36,873 nucleotides of DNA from Weeksellaceae bacterium TAE3-ERU29 (GCA_019218445.1 JAHUUM010000021.1:1-36873), one strand, 5' to 3'. Positions 25,186 through 33,855 are shown, counted from the stretch's first letter. The notes: a model not told the origin generated them from the sequence alone. Translations and numbers: made by a program.

Positions 25186-25866
25186 TTAATCCTTAGGGTA
25201 AGTATTTATAATAATATCAAAATACTTTTTGTCGTATGTTCCCTTCATGGAGTAAAAGAGCTTTTTGCGTTCGGTTGGGTCTTTGGGTAAATAAATAATA
25301 TGTAAATCTGTGTCTAAAATCTGCCATAAAAGCTCGGTACAATACATTTCAGACGGCTCATCTATCACGCCGGAATGGTCGAACGGAATTTTTAAATCTA
25401 AATAATATTTTGCTCGTTCAACTACTAATTTTCTTTGTTCGGGTGTAATATTTTTGGGCGAAACTACCAGTATTTTATTCGGATAAGAATATTTTAGAAA
25501 AGTATTTAAAGATTGTTTTTGCATTCCGTCTATGGAGCTCACATCAGACGAAAGACTGTGGATAACAAACCATTTGCCTTTATCTTTAAATAAAATCCCC
25601 GAATGTGTTACATCAAAAACCGAATCATTCAAATGACCCGCAATCATATCGCTAAAAAAACCGTATCCACGTCTTAAAATAATATCGCCGTCTTTTAGCT
25701 TATCTATTTGTTCAGGAGTGAGCCGGGCAATTTGTTCATCTTTTTTAATTGATTTTTGTTCTTGTATTCTATCTGCCCAAAAGAAAACCTTATAAAAAAG
25801 GCATAAAAAAACACCAAAGATGAGAGAAACTATTATAATTCGTTTAAGCATCTTTGGTGTTTTCAT
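25186..25866 (-). CDS. YiiX-like permuted NlpC/P60 (papain-fold) cysteine hydrolase, membrane anchored
   Basis: A 226-residue envelope enzyme. An N-terminal hydrophobic helix (IIIVSLIFGVFLCLFYKVFF) anchors it. The catalytic domain follows the circularly permuted NlpC/P60 order: LKDGDIILRRGYGFFSDMI, the His motif FDVTHSGILFKDKGKWFVIH, then the downstream Cys motif EMYCTELLWQIL. Relatives (YiiX, YebB) are thought to cleave amide or acyl bonds in the envelope, possibly peptidoglycan or lipids; the substrate here is unknown. It follows a lipoprotein gene by 15 bases and precedes the Imm49-like gene, all on one strand. Confidence 0.85.
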   Translation of the reverse strand: MKTPKMLKRIIIVSLIFGVFLCLFYKVFFWADRIQEQKSIKKDEQIARLTPEQIDKLKDGDIILRRGYGFFSDMIAGHLNDSVFDVTHSGILFKDKGKWFVIHSLSSDVSSIDGMQKQSLNTFLKYSYPNKILVVSPKNITPEQRKLVVERAKYYLDLKIPFDHSGVIDEPSEMYCTELLWQILDTDLHIIYLPKDPTERKKLFYSMKGTYDKKYFDIIINTYPKD

Positions 25867-25881
25867 TTTATAATGAGGGTC

Positions 25882-26358
25882 TTACTTTAAAGAATCTCCA
25901 CCCTCTATATGATCATGCATATCATGACTATGGTCATGGTTATCTTCTAAATCCATTTCATGATTATGCCCTGCACCTTCTTTTCCATCTTCTTTATTCA
26001 TAGAAACTTTCCAATCTCCGTCAATCTTTTTTAAATCGATTTTATTTTCTTTTTCAGCTCCTTCCTCTTTATAATAAACAGTCGCTTTATCATCATTTTC
26101 TTCAACTCTCACTATTTCAATCTTAGGAGCATTTCCTTCTTTATTCTTAATTTCTTCTTTTAACTTTTCTCCACCAAAGCTTATTACCATATCCAAAAGT
26201 TTGGCAGTAGATTCATCACTATATTTTTTAGCCTCCTCAAAATTCCCCTTTTCTAAGTTAGTTAAAAATTTCTCGGCAACAGTTCCCGGTTTATTCCCCG
26301 AACATGAAACAAAAAATAAACTGCATAAAAGCATAATAAGTCCTAATCCTTTTTTCAT
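25882..26358 (-). CDS. DUF4878-like lipoprotein with a histidine-rich tail
   Basis: A 158-residue lipoprotein: signal peptide and lipobox FFVSCSGNK (acylated Cys at residue 19), then a small alpha/beta domain (about residues 26-117) resembling DUF4878/SnoaL-like folds (GTVAEKFLTNLEKGNFEEAK, DKATVYYKEEGAEKENKIDL, DGDWKVSM). The C-terminal tail holds nine histidines within about 25 residues (GHNHEMDLEDNHDHSHDMHD), a likely metal-binding stretch for zinc, nickel or copper; this is inference. First gene of the leftward operon, with a perfect -7 box 28 bases upstream of its ATG. Confidence 0.8.
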   Translation of the reverse strand: MKKGLGLIMLLCSLFFVSCSGNKPGTVAEKFLTNLEKGNFEEAKKYSDESTAKLLDMVISFGGEKLKEEIKNKEGNAPKIEIVRVEENDDKATVYYKEEGAEKENKIDLKKIDGDWKVSMNKEDGKEGAGHNHEMDLEDNHDHSHDMHDHIEGGDSLK

Positions 26359-26386
26359 AATGATATTTTTATAATTAATAGTTAAA

Positions 26387-26394
26387 CAAAAGTA
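26387..26394 (-). promoter_or_regulatory. -7 box (TACTTTTG) for the lipoprotein-YiiX-propeller operon
   Basis: Exact TAnnTTTG match on the minus strand, 28 bases before the ATG at 26358. With five downstream genes closely packed it may drive the whole cluster to 21194. Confidence 0.5.
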
Positions 26395-26477
26395 AATATT
26401 TTTATTAAATAAATTTTCATTTAATCAGATTTATTTCTTTGTAAGAAAGAGAAGTAAATATTTCCCTAAATAATCTG

Positions 26478-26485
26478 TATTTTTG
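26478..26485 (+). promoter_or_regulatory. -7 box (TATTTTTG) for mnmE
   Basis: Exact TAnnTTTG match; only CCCT separates it from the ATG at 26490, so the mRNA may start at the start codon. No good -33 element is seen. Confidence 0.5.
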
Positions 26486-26489
26486 CCCT

Positions 26490-27893
26490 ATGAATTTTGA
26501 AGAAACCATTATTGCTCCGGCAACAGGAAATCAGCCCTCTGCGATTGCCGTACTTAGAATTTCAGGTGAAAAAGCCTTTCCGATAACACAAAAAATCTTT
26601 CAGCCCAAAGGGAAGAAAAATGTATTGGAGTCCCGTTCTCATCAGTTGATTTTCGGAAACATTATGAATAATGATGAAATTGTGGACGAAGTTCTGGTTT
26701 CAATTTTTAAAAACCCTCATTCTTATACGGGTGAAGATACGATTGAAATTTCATGCCATGGTTCGTCTTTTATTCAAAATCAAATTCTTCAATTATATTT
26801 AAATCACGGAGCGAGAATGGCAGAGCCGGGTGAATTTACCATGCGAGCCTTTAAAAACGGGAAACTGGATTTATCTCAAGCCGAAGCAGTTGCGGACTTA
26901 ATTGCGTCCGACAGCAAAGCCTCACATGATATCGCCATGAAACAAATGCGAGGGGGAATTTCTTCTAAAATGAAAGATTTACGGGAAGAATTAATCCGAT
27001 TTACGGCACTTATTGAGTTGGAATTGGACTTTACCGAGGAAGACGTGGAATTTGCCGACCGCACCAAATTATTGAATTTATTGCAAAATGTACAAGCTCA
27101 AATTTCGGAATTAATTCAGTCATTTGATTACGGAAATGCACTTAAAAATGGGGTTCCTGTGGCGATTGTTGGAAAACCCAATGCGGGAAAGTCCACTTTA
27201 CTAAATACTTTATTGAGCGAAGAACGTGCGATTGTCAGTCCGATTGCAGGAACAACACGCGACACCATAGAAGAAGTTATCCATATCGACGGAATTGCTT
27301 TTCGTTTGATTGATACGGCGGGAATCCGTGATACTACCGATGAAATTGAGGAAATTGGAGTGCAACGTGCCAAAGAGAAAATCAAATCGGCTAAAATTTT
27401 ACTTTATTTATTCAATTCTGAAGAGGATACCCCACAAGAAGTGATTGATTTTGTGCAAAGTGTTCATCACCAAGATTTGCATATTATTTTATTGCATAAT
27501 AAATCGGATATTACTTCTAATGAAAAATCTCAAGTCTTTTTTGAGGAAATAAAAACTCATTTAGTCCCTGATTATTCAACTTTAATTTTAGGGATTTCGG
27601 CAAAGGAACAAACTAATATTCCCATATTAAAAATGGAACTTTCCGACTATGTAAAAAGTCTAAAACCAGAAGAATCGGTCGTGATTACCAATGCCCGACA
27701 TTTACACGCTTTACAACAAGCTCAGTTGGCTCTTACCCAAACCAAAGAGGCAATGGAAATGGGAATTCCGAGTGATTTATTTTCTCAAGATTTACGAGAA
27801 GCCATAAAACATCTTGGCAGTATCACGGGTGACATTGATGTGGATAGAGATATTTTAGGAACTATTTTTGGGAGTTTCTGTATTGGGAAGTAA
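26490..27893 (+). CDS. mnmE: tRNA uridine-5-carboxymethylaminomethyl modification GTPase MnmE
   Basis: GTPase that, with MnmG, installs the carboxymethylaminomethyl group on the wobble uridine of certain tRNAs. The 467-residue protein is complete: N-terminal folate-binding domain ([35 protein letters not shown]), helical domain ([20 protein letters not shown]), G domain with G1 GKPNAGKS at residues 228-235, G2 TTRDT, G3 DTAG and G4 NKSD, and the C-terminal catalytic FCIGK. The start is fixed by the conserved [13 protein letters not shown] opening. Monocistronic and divergent from the lipoprotein operon. Confidence 0.98.
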   Translation: MNFEETIIAPATGNQPSAIAVLRISGEKAFPITQKIFQPKGKKNVLESRSHQLIFGNIMNNDEIVDEVLVSIFKNPHSYTGEDTIEISCHGSSFIQNQILQLYLNHGARMAEPGEFTMRAFKNGKLDLSQAEAVADLIASDSKASHDIAMKQMRGGISSKMKDLREELIRFTALIELELDFTEEDVEFADRTKLLNLLQNVQAQISELIQSFDYGNALKNGVPVAIVGKPNAGKSTLLNTLLSEERAIVSPIAGTTRDTIEEVIHIDGIAFRLIDTAGIRDTTDEIEEIGVQRAKEKIKSAKILLYLFNSEEDTPQEVIDFVQSVHHQDLHIILLHNKSDITSNEKSQVFFEEIKTHLVPDYSTLILGISAKEQTNIPILKMELSDYVKSLKPEESVVITNARHLHALQQAQLALTQTKEAMEMGIPSDLFSQDLREAIKHLGSITGDIDVDRDILGTIFGSFCIGK

Positions 27894-28068
27894 TTTTAAA
27901 ATATTCTTTGTAACCACTAACTACTTTTGGAGTAGAAAATCCTTAAAATAAATCTGAAATAATACTCTAAAACACTTTAACGAGTACAAAAAGCTGAAAA
28001 TTTATATTTTAACTATCTAAATAAAATATTATCATTAACTTCGATTTGAATTATAGATTATTCATCAT

Positions 28069-29637
28069 ATGGAATGGACTAAAAATAAGAAAAAATGGAT
28101 TTTTATTGGAGCAGGAATTTTTATTTTCCTTTATCTAATTATTAGTATTGCCTTGCCCGCTTTTACTGAATACAAAATCAAGGAGATTTTAAAAAACGAT
28201 ACCAATTTTCCTTATAAGGTCACGTTTGAGGATTTTGATATGCAATTGTTTATGGGAAATGCATCTATGAGTGAAATTCACATTAAGCCCGACAGTACTA
28301 AAAACAAAGATGAAAGTATTATGATAGAAAATGGGCATATCCAATTTATTAAACTTTCTTCATTCAGCTATTCCGATTTATATTTTAAAAATCAAATCTA
28401 TGCAGAGTCTATAAAAATAATAAAGCCTGATTTCAAATTACGTAAAAACCCCATTCAAAAAAATGAAGAGTCTGAGTCTAAAAGTTTTCGATTAGCAATG
28501 GACAATAACATTCATTTAAAGAATGTACGTATTGAGAACGGAAATGTATTTTTAAGTACTCAAAATAATGATATTCCCGAAGTTTCATTGAAGAACTTTA
28601 ATTTTGAAATGAAAGATATAAAGATAAGTAAAGCTACTCTAAAAGAGAAAATTCCATTTACCTATGGAAATTTTAAAATTGCTTACGATAGCTTATATTA
28701 CAAATTCAGTCCTATTTATTTTCTAAAAAGTGGAAAAGCAGAGTTTGAAAACCATCGGATTTCGATAATGAATTTTGAGTTAGACACGTACCGTTCCATG
28801 CCGGAAACACAAAAATTATTAAAAAAAGAAGAGGATATTTTCACTATTAAAAACGGAAATATAGAGGCTAATGGCATTGATTGGAGCTTCCAAAAAGACC
28901 GACTGCAAGTTAAAATTAAAAACATAGGTATTAATGATATGAACACACGCATCTATCATAATTTTATACCTCCTGAAGATCATTCACCTTCCTCTTTTTA
29001 TAGTACCAAACTTCGAAATTTACCGTTTGATTTAACGGTGGATTCATTGCAAATTAAAAACAATCAGCTTTCATATGTGGAGCAAGAAGATTTTCAGTCA
29101 CCGGAAAGTAGCATTTATTTTAAAAACTTAAATATTAACGGAACAAATATCGCCGGTGGAAACTTAATAAAACCAGAGACACATACACGCCTACAAGCCA
29201 CTGCCCTTTTCATGGACACAGGAAAAACACAAGTGGATTGGGCTTTTCAACCTGCAAACCAAATGGATGCTTTTACGTTTAAAGGCTCTATTCAAAACCT
29301 AAAAGCAGGAAAGTTTAATTCCTTTTTAATTCCATTGGCAAATACTAAATTATCAGGCACTATAGACAATGTCGATTTTGATTTAAAAGGAAACAAAGAA
29401 AAATGCACAGGAACAATGACTCTCACTTACAACGATTTAAATATTGAAATCGTTAATAAAAAAACGAACAAAGTAAACAAATTTCTAAGTAGTATTGTAG
29501 ATGTTTTTGTAAAAGACGATCAGTCTAAAGCAGAAGCTGAGCAAGTTACCATTGATAATAAACGTACCGAACCAAACTCTTTCTTCAATTTTATATGGAA
29601 ATCTCTTTTTCAAGGAATTAAAAAGAATTTTGTTTAG
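28069..29637 (+). CDS. AsmA/DUF748-like envelope protein
   Basis: A 522-residue protein with one N-terminal transmembrane helix (WIFIGAGIFIFLYLIISIAL) and a long beta-rich periplasmic part. The YKVTFEDFDMQLFMGNASMS opening after the helix and the later KLSGTIDNVDFDLKGNKEKC segment resemble the repeating beta-strand pattern of AsmA-like and DUF748 proteins, which bridge the envelope and may move phospholipids. Assignment is by pattern and moderate. The gene stands alone; a weak -7-like TCGATTTG lies at 28041-28048. It marks the end of the conserved genes before the accessory zone. Confidence 0.6.
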   Translation: MEWTKNKKKWIFIGAGIFIFLYLIISIALPAFTEYKIKEILKNDTNFPYKVTFEDFDMQLFMGNASMSEIHIKPDSTKNKDESIMIENGHIQFIKLSSFSYSDLYFKNQIYAESIKIIKPDFKLRKNPIQKNEESESKSFRLAMDNNIHLKNVRIENGNVFLSTQNNDIPEVSLKNFNFEMKDIKISKATLKEKIPFTYGNFKIAYDSLYYKFSPIYFLKSGKAEFENHRISIMNFELDTYRSMPETQKLLKKEEDIFTIKNGNIEANGIDWSFQKDRLQVKIKNIGINDMNTRIYHNFIPPEDHSPSSFYSTKLRNLPFDLTVDSLQIKNNQLSYVEQEDFQSPESSIYFKNLNINGTNIAGGNLIKPETHTRLQATALFMDTGKTQVDWAFQPANQMDAFTFKGSIQNLKAGKFNSFLIPLANTKLSGTIDNVDFDLKGNKEKCTGTMTLTYNDLNIEIVNKKTNKVNKFLSSIVDVFVKDDQSKAEAEQVTIDNKRTEPNSFFNFIWKSLFQGIKKNFV

Positions 29638-29649
29638 TTATAAAGAACG

Positions 29650-29820
29650 ATGGTAAGAACTCATGTTAACAATACGATAAAATCAGAAGAAAAAGCAAAG
29701 AGAGCTTAGAATATATACCCTAAAGAAAAATTTATAAATACAGAAAGATTTGATATTAGTAGTTAAAAAAGTATTAAGCAGAGATACGTCAAAAAGAAGA
29801 ATATAAAAAAATATGAAGTT
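29650..29820 (+). pseudogene. Short gene remnant with two in-frame stops
   Basis: ATG 29650 opens MVRTHVNNTIKSEEKAKRA, stop (TAG), NIYPKEKFINTERFDISS, stop (TAA), KSIKQRYVKKKNIKKYEV, then runs in the same frame into the ATG at 29821. The 55 sense codons read like protein but match nothing I recognise. It may be the decayed 3' part of a small accessory gene. Confidence 0.35.
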
Positions 29821-30171
29821 ATGAAAAATGTAATAATTATACTCTTTCTATCAGTATTTTGTGCGAATATTTTTGCTCAAAGTGATAATTCTTTAGATAA
29901 CAGATGTTGTGAAAAAATTACTAATGAAATAATTGGCTGTTGTACATTAACTCATAGACAAGATAAAAATGCAAATATTGTTGATAACCCGGTAGATACT
30001 GATTATTGCTTCATGAAAGATGGGACATTTACTATGATGAAAAGCGAGGAATATTTTGAAGGTACTTGGGTTGTAAATAGTTGTAAGATACTTAATCTTT
30101 TATTAAAAGGTAAAAAGCCATTGATGTTGAGTGAAGAATTAAAATATTTTTTGGATGTCCGTTATATGTAA
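29821..30171 (+). CDS. Small secreted protein of unknown function
   Basis: A 116-residue exported protein. The signal peptide is clear (MKNVIIILFLSVFCANIFAQ), cut after the AQ. The mature part has seven cysteines (including CCEKI and GCC), and the middle reads CFMKDGTFTMMKSEEYFEGT followed by WVVNSCKILNLLL, the strand order of a lipocalin-like lid (GTFT, then GTW, then LNLLL). That fold is a guess. It has no close operon partner and is followed by fragments, so it may itself be a shortened gene. Confidence 0.6.
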   Translation: MKNVIIILFLSVFCANIFAQSDNSLDNRCCEKITNEIIGCCTLTHRQDKNANIVDNPVDTDYCFMKDGTFTMMKSEEYFEGTWVVNSCKILNLLLKGKKPLMLSEELKYFLDVRYM

Positions 30172-30216
30172 TAATGTTTTTAAATCTTTCCTTTAATTTA
30201 TTGAGATTGTTTTAAA

Positions 30217-30488
30217 GTGTTAATAATAGATGCTTTATATAGTTATAAGGAAAAAGAATATACCAAAAAACTACTTTATGATTTAATACGGACATTCAAT
30301 AATATTTTAAACAGAGAGGAGCACAAATAACAAATATAAGTTATTTGACAATTTATAAGATTTCTGGTAATATTTTGACTTTTTCAGTTTACGATGATAT
30401 AGATAAAGAGTACCATAATGAGCCAGAGCAAAAAATATTTTATAAAAGAATTACTAATCAGATTCCGCTACATTTCATATATCATTAA
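30217..30488 (+). pseudogene. Frameshifted gene remnant ending at the MITE
   Basis: One frame gives VLIIDALYSYKEKEYTKKLL then YDLIRTFNNIL up to a stop at 30330; the frame two bases over continues with ITNISYLTIYKISGNILTFS and VYDDIDKEYHNEPEQKIFYK to a TAA at 30486-30488. Together they look like one small protein with a frameshift near 30310. The stop codon lies one base from the target-site duplication of the MITE, so before insertion this gene ended directly at the start of the LRR lipoprotein gene. An overlapping open frame 30418-30702 spans the MITE and is not a gene. Confidence 0.45.
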
Positions 30489-30496
30489 AATGAAAA
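30489..30496. repeat. 8-bp target-site duplication, left copy
   Basis: AATGAAAA, identical to 30701-30708; the two copies directly abut the ends of the MITE. Confidence 0.8.
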
Positions 30497-30700
30497 ACCC
30501 GTTGTGCATTATGATATTTTTCGAGAGCAAACACCCCTATATCACATACTCCTTTTCCAAGTTTTCAAAGGACTTTCCTCAAGGGGGTAATTTTGGAAGT
30601 AATTTAACCTCCACTTGCGTTCTAATTTCCCCTTTGAGAGGGTATTTATTACAAAAAAATAAGGTTTTAATTCTTATTTCAAACAAAATGCACAACGGGT
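30497..30700. mobile_element. 204-bp MITE with perfect 14-bp terminal inverted repeats
   Basis: The ends ACCCGTTGTGCATT (30497-30510) and its exact reverse complement (30687-30700) bound 204 bases with no coding capacity. An 8-bp direct repeat flanks it. Non-autonomous elements of this kind are moved by a transposase encoded elsewhere; none is in this window. Ends starting with AC and an 8-bp duplication would fit an IS982-family helper, which is an inference from memory of that family. The insertion point is between a decayed gene and the start codon of the LRR lipoprotein. Confidence 0.85.
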
Positions 30701-30708
30701 AATGAAAA
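30701..30708. repeat. 8-bp target-site duplication, right copy
   Basis: AATGAAAA; it contains the ATG (30702-30704) of the LRR lipoprotein gene, so the insertion duplicated the start codon and kept the gene intact. Confidence 0.8.
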
Positions 30709-31391
30709 GAATAATTTCATACCTATTTATTGTAATCCCTTTATTGGGGAGTTGTCAAAAAAAATATAATGCACCACCTTATAATGAATACGAGGCTGGA
30801 CTTAGAAAATTACCATTAGAAACAGAAAAAATCATAATTCCTAAAGAATGGGAAAAAATGGATTCTTTATCATTTTTGAGGTTTAAGGAAATCAATCATA
30901 TTATCATTGATGCTGACTCTATTCCACCATGGATAATAAACTTTAAGAAAACAAAAACCATTTACTCCCATTTTGGGAGAATTAGCCATATACCACCTAC
31001 AATAGAACACTTGAAAGAAATAGAAAAATTAGTTTTCTTTTCACAAAAAATTAAAAGTATTCCTAAAACTATTTGTGATTTAGATAAATTAGAATATTTA
31101 TCTTTATGGTCAAATGATATAGATAGATTACCAGACTGTATTTTTAATCTTAAAAAATTAAAAGTTCTAAATTTAATAGGGAACAATATTATTAAATTAC
31201 ATGAAAATATAAATCAACTCTCTAATCTTGAAGAGCTTCTTTTAGACGGAAATCAAATTACAGAGCTTCCGGAAGGTATATACACTTTACCTAATTTAAA
31301 AGAAATTTCATTAGGAGGTAACCCACTTAAAAATCCAGAGGAGATAAAAAAACGGTTTGAGGAGAAAGGTGTAAAAGTTTTATTGGAATAG
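30702..31391 (+). CDS. Leucine-rich-repeat lipoprotein
   Basis: A 229-residue lipoprotein. The signal peptide ends in the lipobox PLLGSCQKK (Cys at residue 18). After a linker, about six leucine-rich repeats of 22-23 residues are seen (for example LEYLSLWSNDIDRLPDCIFN, LKVLNLIGNNIIKLHENINQ, LEELLLDGNQITELPEGIYT, LKEISLGGNPLKNPEEI), forming a curved binding solenoid on the cell surface or periplasmic face. The partner is unknown. A 204-bp MITE now lies directly against its start codon and must have replaced any upstream promoter or readthrough from the decayed gene before it. Confidence 0.85.
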   Translation: MKRIISYLFIVIPLLGSCQKKYNAPPYNEYEAGLRKLPLETEKIIIPKEWEKMDSLSFLRFKEINHIIIDADSIPPWIINFKKTKTIYSHFGRISHIPPTIEHLKEIEKLVFFSQKIKSIPKTICDLDKLEYLSLWSNDIDRLPDCIFNLKKLKVLNLIGNNIIKLHENINQLSNLEELLLDGNQITELPEGIYTLPNLKEISLGGNPLKNPEEIKKRFEEKGVKVLLE

Positions 31392-31395
31392 AAAT

Positions 31396-31655
31396 ATGAA
31401 AAAAATAATTTTAAACATGGCATTTATAATATTTTCCGGTTGTTCAAATAACTATGGTTATATTTATGATATTCATAGCAAAAAACCTATCAGTAATGTA
31501 ATTGTACGGGATTTATATGATCCACAAAAACAAGTTTTAACAGATGAAAGTTTTCTTTTTTTAAATGTGTAAACCTAATGGTAAATGTTTTAATGGACAT
31601 ATTTTTTATATGGAAAAGATAAAAAAATAATATCAATCCAAGATAATTTATGAAG
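31396..31655 (+). pseudogene. Truncated lipoprotein with a broken regulatory-like domain
   Basis: ATG 31396 opens a 58-residue frame: signal peptide and lipobox IIFSGCSNN, then GYIYDIHSKKPISNVIVRDL, which is the start of a carboxypeptidase-regulatory-like beta domain, ending at TAA 31570-31572 just after a run of seven T. Beyond the T run other frames carry continuing protein-like sequence (KPNGKCFNGHIFY, GKDKKIISIQDNL), so the gene looks frameshifted and decayed. It begins 4 bases after the LRR lipoprotein stop. Expression of the short form cannot be excluded. Confidence 0.5.
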
Positions 31656-31740
31656 AAGAGTAGGTAACATACTAACCGAACTTAAAAGCCTAAAAAAGGA
31701 GGAAAATAAAATATAGAAAATTTTTAAATCTCTTACAGCT

Positions 31741-32346
31741 ATGAAGAATTTTATTAAACTATTAGCTTTTTTAATTTTAGTATCTTGTAAAGAAGATACT
31801 AAAAAGAGATATACTGTAATAAAAAAAGATCATCAATTTGATTGTTATGCTTCTCATGATGCAGATAGAATACTTTTAAGCATTTTAGATTCCATTAGTT
31901 TAAAATCTAGTAGTAAGAGTTTTCAACTTAATGAAAATTACATTGAATACTATAAAATTCTAGATACCAATGAATATTATATCAAAATAAATTCAAACCT
32001 GCCCCCTGTAAAAAAAGTTTATATTATTAACAAAGATACGGTATCAGAAGTTTTATGTTACGATACAGGAGCTGAATTTATAAGTGATACAATTTTTGAT
32101 GTGAATGGGGATTTTTTAAAAGATATAATAGTCAATTATAGAATGGGTGGAAATATTTTCACAAAGGTTTTTTTACAAAATAATAAAGGTAATTTTATAC
32201 AGGAAATAACTTTCTTTAATCCTAAATTTGATGTTAAGAACGAATCAATAACCGGTTTCATAAATCATCAGTCAGAACATAACATAAAATATAAGTTTAA
32301 ATGGAAAGCACAATATCGTATTGATACCATATATTTTAAAGAATAA
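31741..32346 (+). CDS. Lipoprotein of unknown function
   Basis: A 201-residue lipoprotein with lipobox ILVSCKEDT (Cys at residue 16). The mature part is beta-rich; a segment DTIFDVNGDFLKDIIVNYRM resembles the calcium-binding DxNxDxxxD loop of VCBS/FG-GAP repeats. No family name can be given. It lies in the zone of accessory small lipoproteins; no close partner. Confidence 0.65.
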   Translation: MKNFIKLLAFLILVSCKEDTKKRYTVIKKDHQFDCYASHDADRILLSILDSISLKSSSKSFQLNENYIEYYKILDTNEYYIKINSNLPPVKKVYIINKDTVSEVLCYDTGAEFISDTIFDVNGDFLKDIIVNYRMGGNIFTKVFLQNNKGNFIQEITFFNPKFDVKNESITGFINHQSEHNIKYKFKWKAQYRIDTIYFKE

Positions 32347-32500
32347 TTGTCTATAATTTTATAAGTTATGAAGGTACAGTCACAGCAATTTCAATTATAC
32401 AAATTGAGATGGAATAAAATACTCATGATGAAAATTACCTAAAAAAATGATGAGGTTAATTTGATGAAATACTTTAATAATGCCCCATATTTTTTGGATT

Positions 32501-32821
32501 ATGACTTTATATGAATATTATTTTCAAGGTAAAAACGGGGTTTTCTCTGTTTTAGAGTCATTTCCCTCACAATATAGGATATTGACAGTACAAAAAAAAT
32601 CATAAAACTATGCGTGCCGTTGGGTTTTGTAATTATAACATCAATATTTATAAAATGAAATCGGAAGGAAGTTGGGAAATTACAACCAGTCAGGAGAAAA
32701 TAAATTAAAATCTCAAAACCAATATTTTTCAGAGAAATTGAATAATAAATTGTATTTAAAATATATTATCAGTAATTTAGAACTGACAGCAATTAGTAAA
32801 ATGACAATTCTTTTTATTTAA
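32501..32821 (+). pseudogene. Decayed gene in three frames
   Basis: Between the two lipoprotein genes the sequence reads as protein in successive frames: MTLYEYYFQGKNGVFSVLES to a stop at 32605, MRAVGFCNYNINIYKMKSEG and SWEITTSQE from 32610 to a stop at 32708, then KSQNQYFSEKLNNKLYLKYI to a stop at 32821. At least two frameshifts are needed to join them. Not recognised. The stretch 32347-32500 before it has no clear feature, and a further open frame (32827-32931, DFDEFIKSIELNKVIQIINK) may be its end. Confidence 0.45.
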
Positions 32822-32931
32822 ATGTTGTGGATTTTGATGAATTTATCAAGAGCATAGAACTAAATAAAGTGATTCAAATTATTAATAAAATAACTTCCTA
32901 TGTTTCAAATATTTTTCATTATATTTACTTT

Positions 32932-33855
32932 ATGATAAGGATTAGCTTTTTATTTTTCCTTTTGATTTTAATAATAGGCTGTAAATCTGATATAAAAAAT
33001 CGAGATGCTAACGTACTGATAGAAGAAGGAACAGAGGTTACAGATAGTTTATATCATGATTCTAATCAACCTAGAAAAGATATATTTATTGGAAATTGGG
33101 TAGGTGATTTTGAAGCTGATAAAGAAGATTTATATGACTCCTATGTTTATGTAGATGAAGGGTTTATATGGAATCGGAATAATAAAATCAATCTATCCAT
33201 TGATGAAATAACCGATAGTACCGTCATCGGGCATAGTGTCGTAGCCGGGAATAAAAGACCATTTAAAGGAACACTAAAAGATTCTATTTTTCATGTAAAA
33301 GAGCCGGGCGATAATAAATACGACGGTAAGTTTATTTTTACAATTGAAAACGATACCCTAAAAGGAAAATGGAATGCTTATAAAATTATTGAAATCCCTC
33401 ACCGAAAATATGAATTGGTCAAAAAAAGCTTTTCGTATAATCCGGATATCATGCTGGAAAAGAGCACTCAATATGTAAATTGGAATCGTTTTGAAAAGGA
33501 AAATATAAAGGAAATAGAAGACGATGAGTTTGGAGAATGGATTGTCACTAAATTTGCTTCTACCACCGATAAAATTTATGAAATCAATGCGTCTAATACC
33601 TTATTGACTAAAAAAGAGGTCGAAAATTTAAAGAAAGGGGATCTTTTTATTATCCGAAACACCATTTATGCCAGACATGGTTATTCCTTTAAAAATAGAC
33701 CTTTACGGATATTTTTTGATGCTCAAAGCTGGTATATTCCAATGCATGCAAATATTCAATCGGATTTTACGGAAATTGAAAAGAAAAATATTCAATTACT
33801 TCTACGCTATGAAGAAAATGCAGAAGAATATTATGATTATTTTGGAAGAGGCTAA
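32932..33855 (+). CDS. YARHG-domain lipoprotein
   Basis: A 307-residue lipoprotein from ATG 32932, where the signal peptide begins (MIRISFLFFLLILIIGCKSD, Cys at residue 17). The in-frame extension to a GTG at 32827 would bury the signal peptide and is rejected. Residues about 40-180 form a beta-rich region (IFIGNWVGDFEADKED). The C-terminus is a YARHG domain, an envelope domain of unknown function: LFIIRNTIYARHGYSFKNRP followed by LRIFFDAQSWY and the closing IEKKNIQLLLRYEE. The stop overlaps the start of the next gene by one base (TAATG), so the two are coupled. Confidence 0.85.
   Translation: MIRISFLFFLLILIIGCKSDIKNRDANVLIEEGTEVTDSLYHDSNQPRKDIFIGNWVGDFEADKEDLYDSYVYVDEGFIWNRNNKINLSIDEITDSTVIGHSVVAGNKRPFKGTLKDSIFHVKEPGDNKYDGKFIFTIENDTLKGKWNAYKIIEIPHRKYELVKKSFSYNPDIMLEKSTQYVNWNRFEKENIKEIEDDEFGEWIVTKFASTTDKIYEINASNTLLTKKEVENLKKGDLFIIRNTIYARHGYSFKNRPLRIFFDAQSWYIPMHANIQSDFTEIEKKNIQLLLRYEENAEEYYDYFGRG

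Noticed and set aside
27894-28068. Possible terminator after mnmE (CTACT/AGTAG hairpin near 27920)
   Set aside because: Only a five-base stem without a following T run.
30418-30702. Open frame of 94 codons on the plus strand
   Set aside because: It runs through the MITE and both its inverted ends and overlaps the remnant 30217-30488 in another frame; no domain or signal peptide.
31692-31702. Shine-Dalgarno-like AAAGGAGG before the lipoprotein gene at 31741
   Set aside because: It lies about 40 bases from the ATG, too far to act, and such sites are not typical in this phylum.
32827-32931. GTG-started extension of the YARHG lipoprotein
   Set aside because: It would place 35 residues before a clear lipoprotein signal peptide; more likely the tail of the decayed gene upstream.
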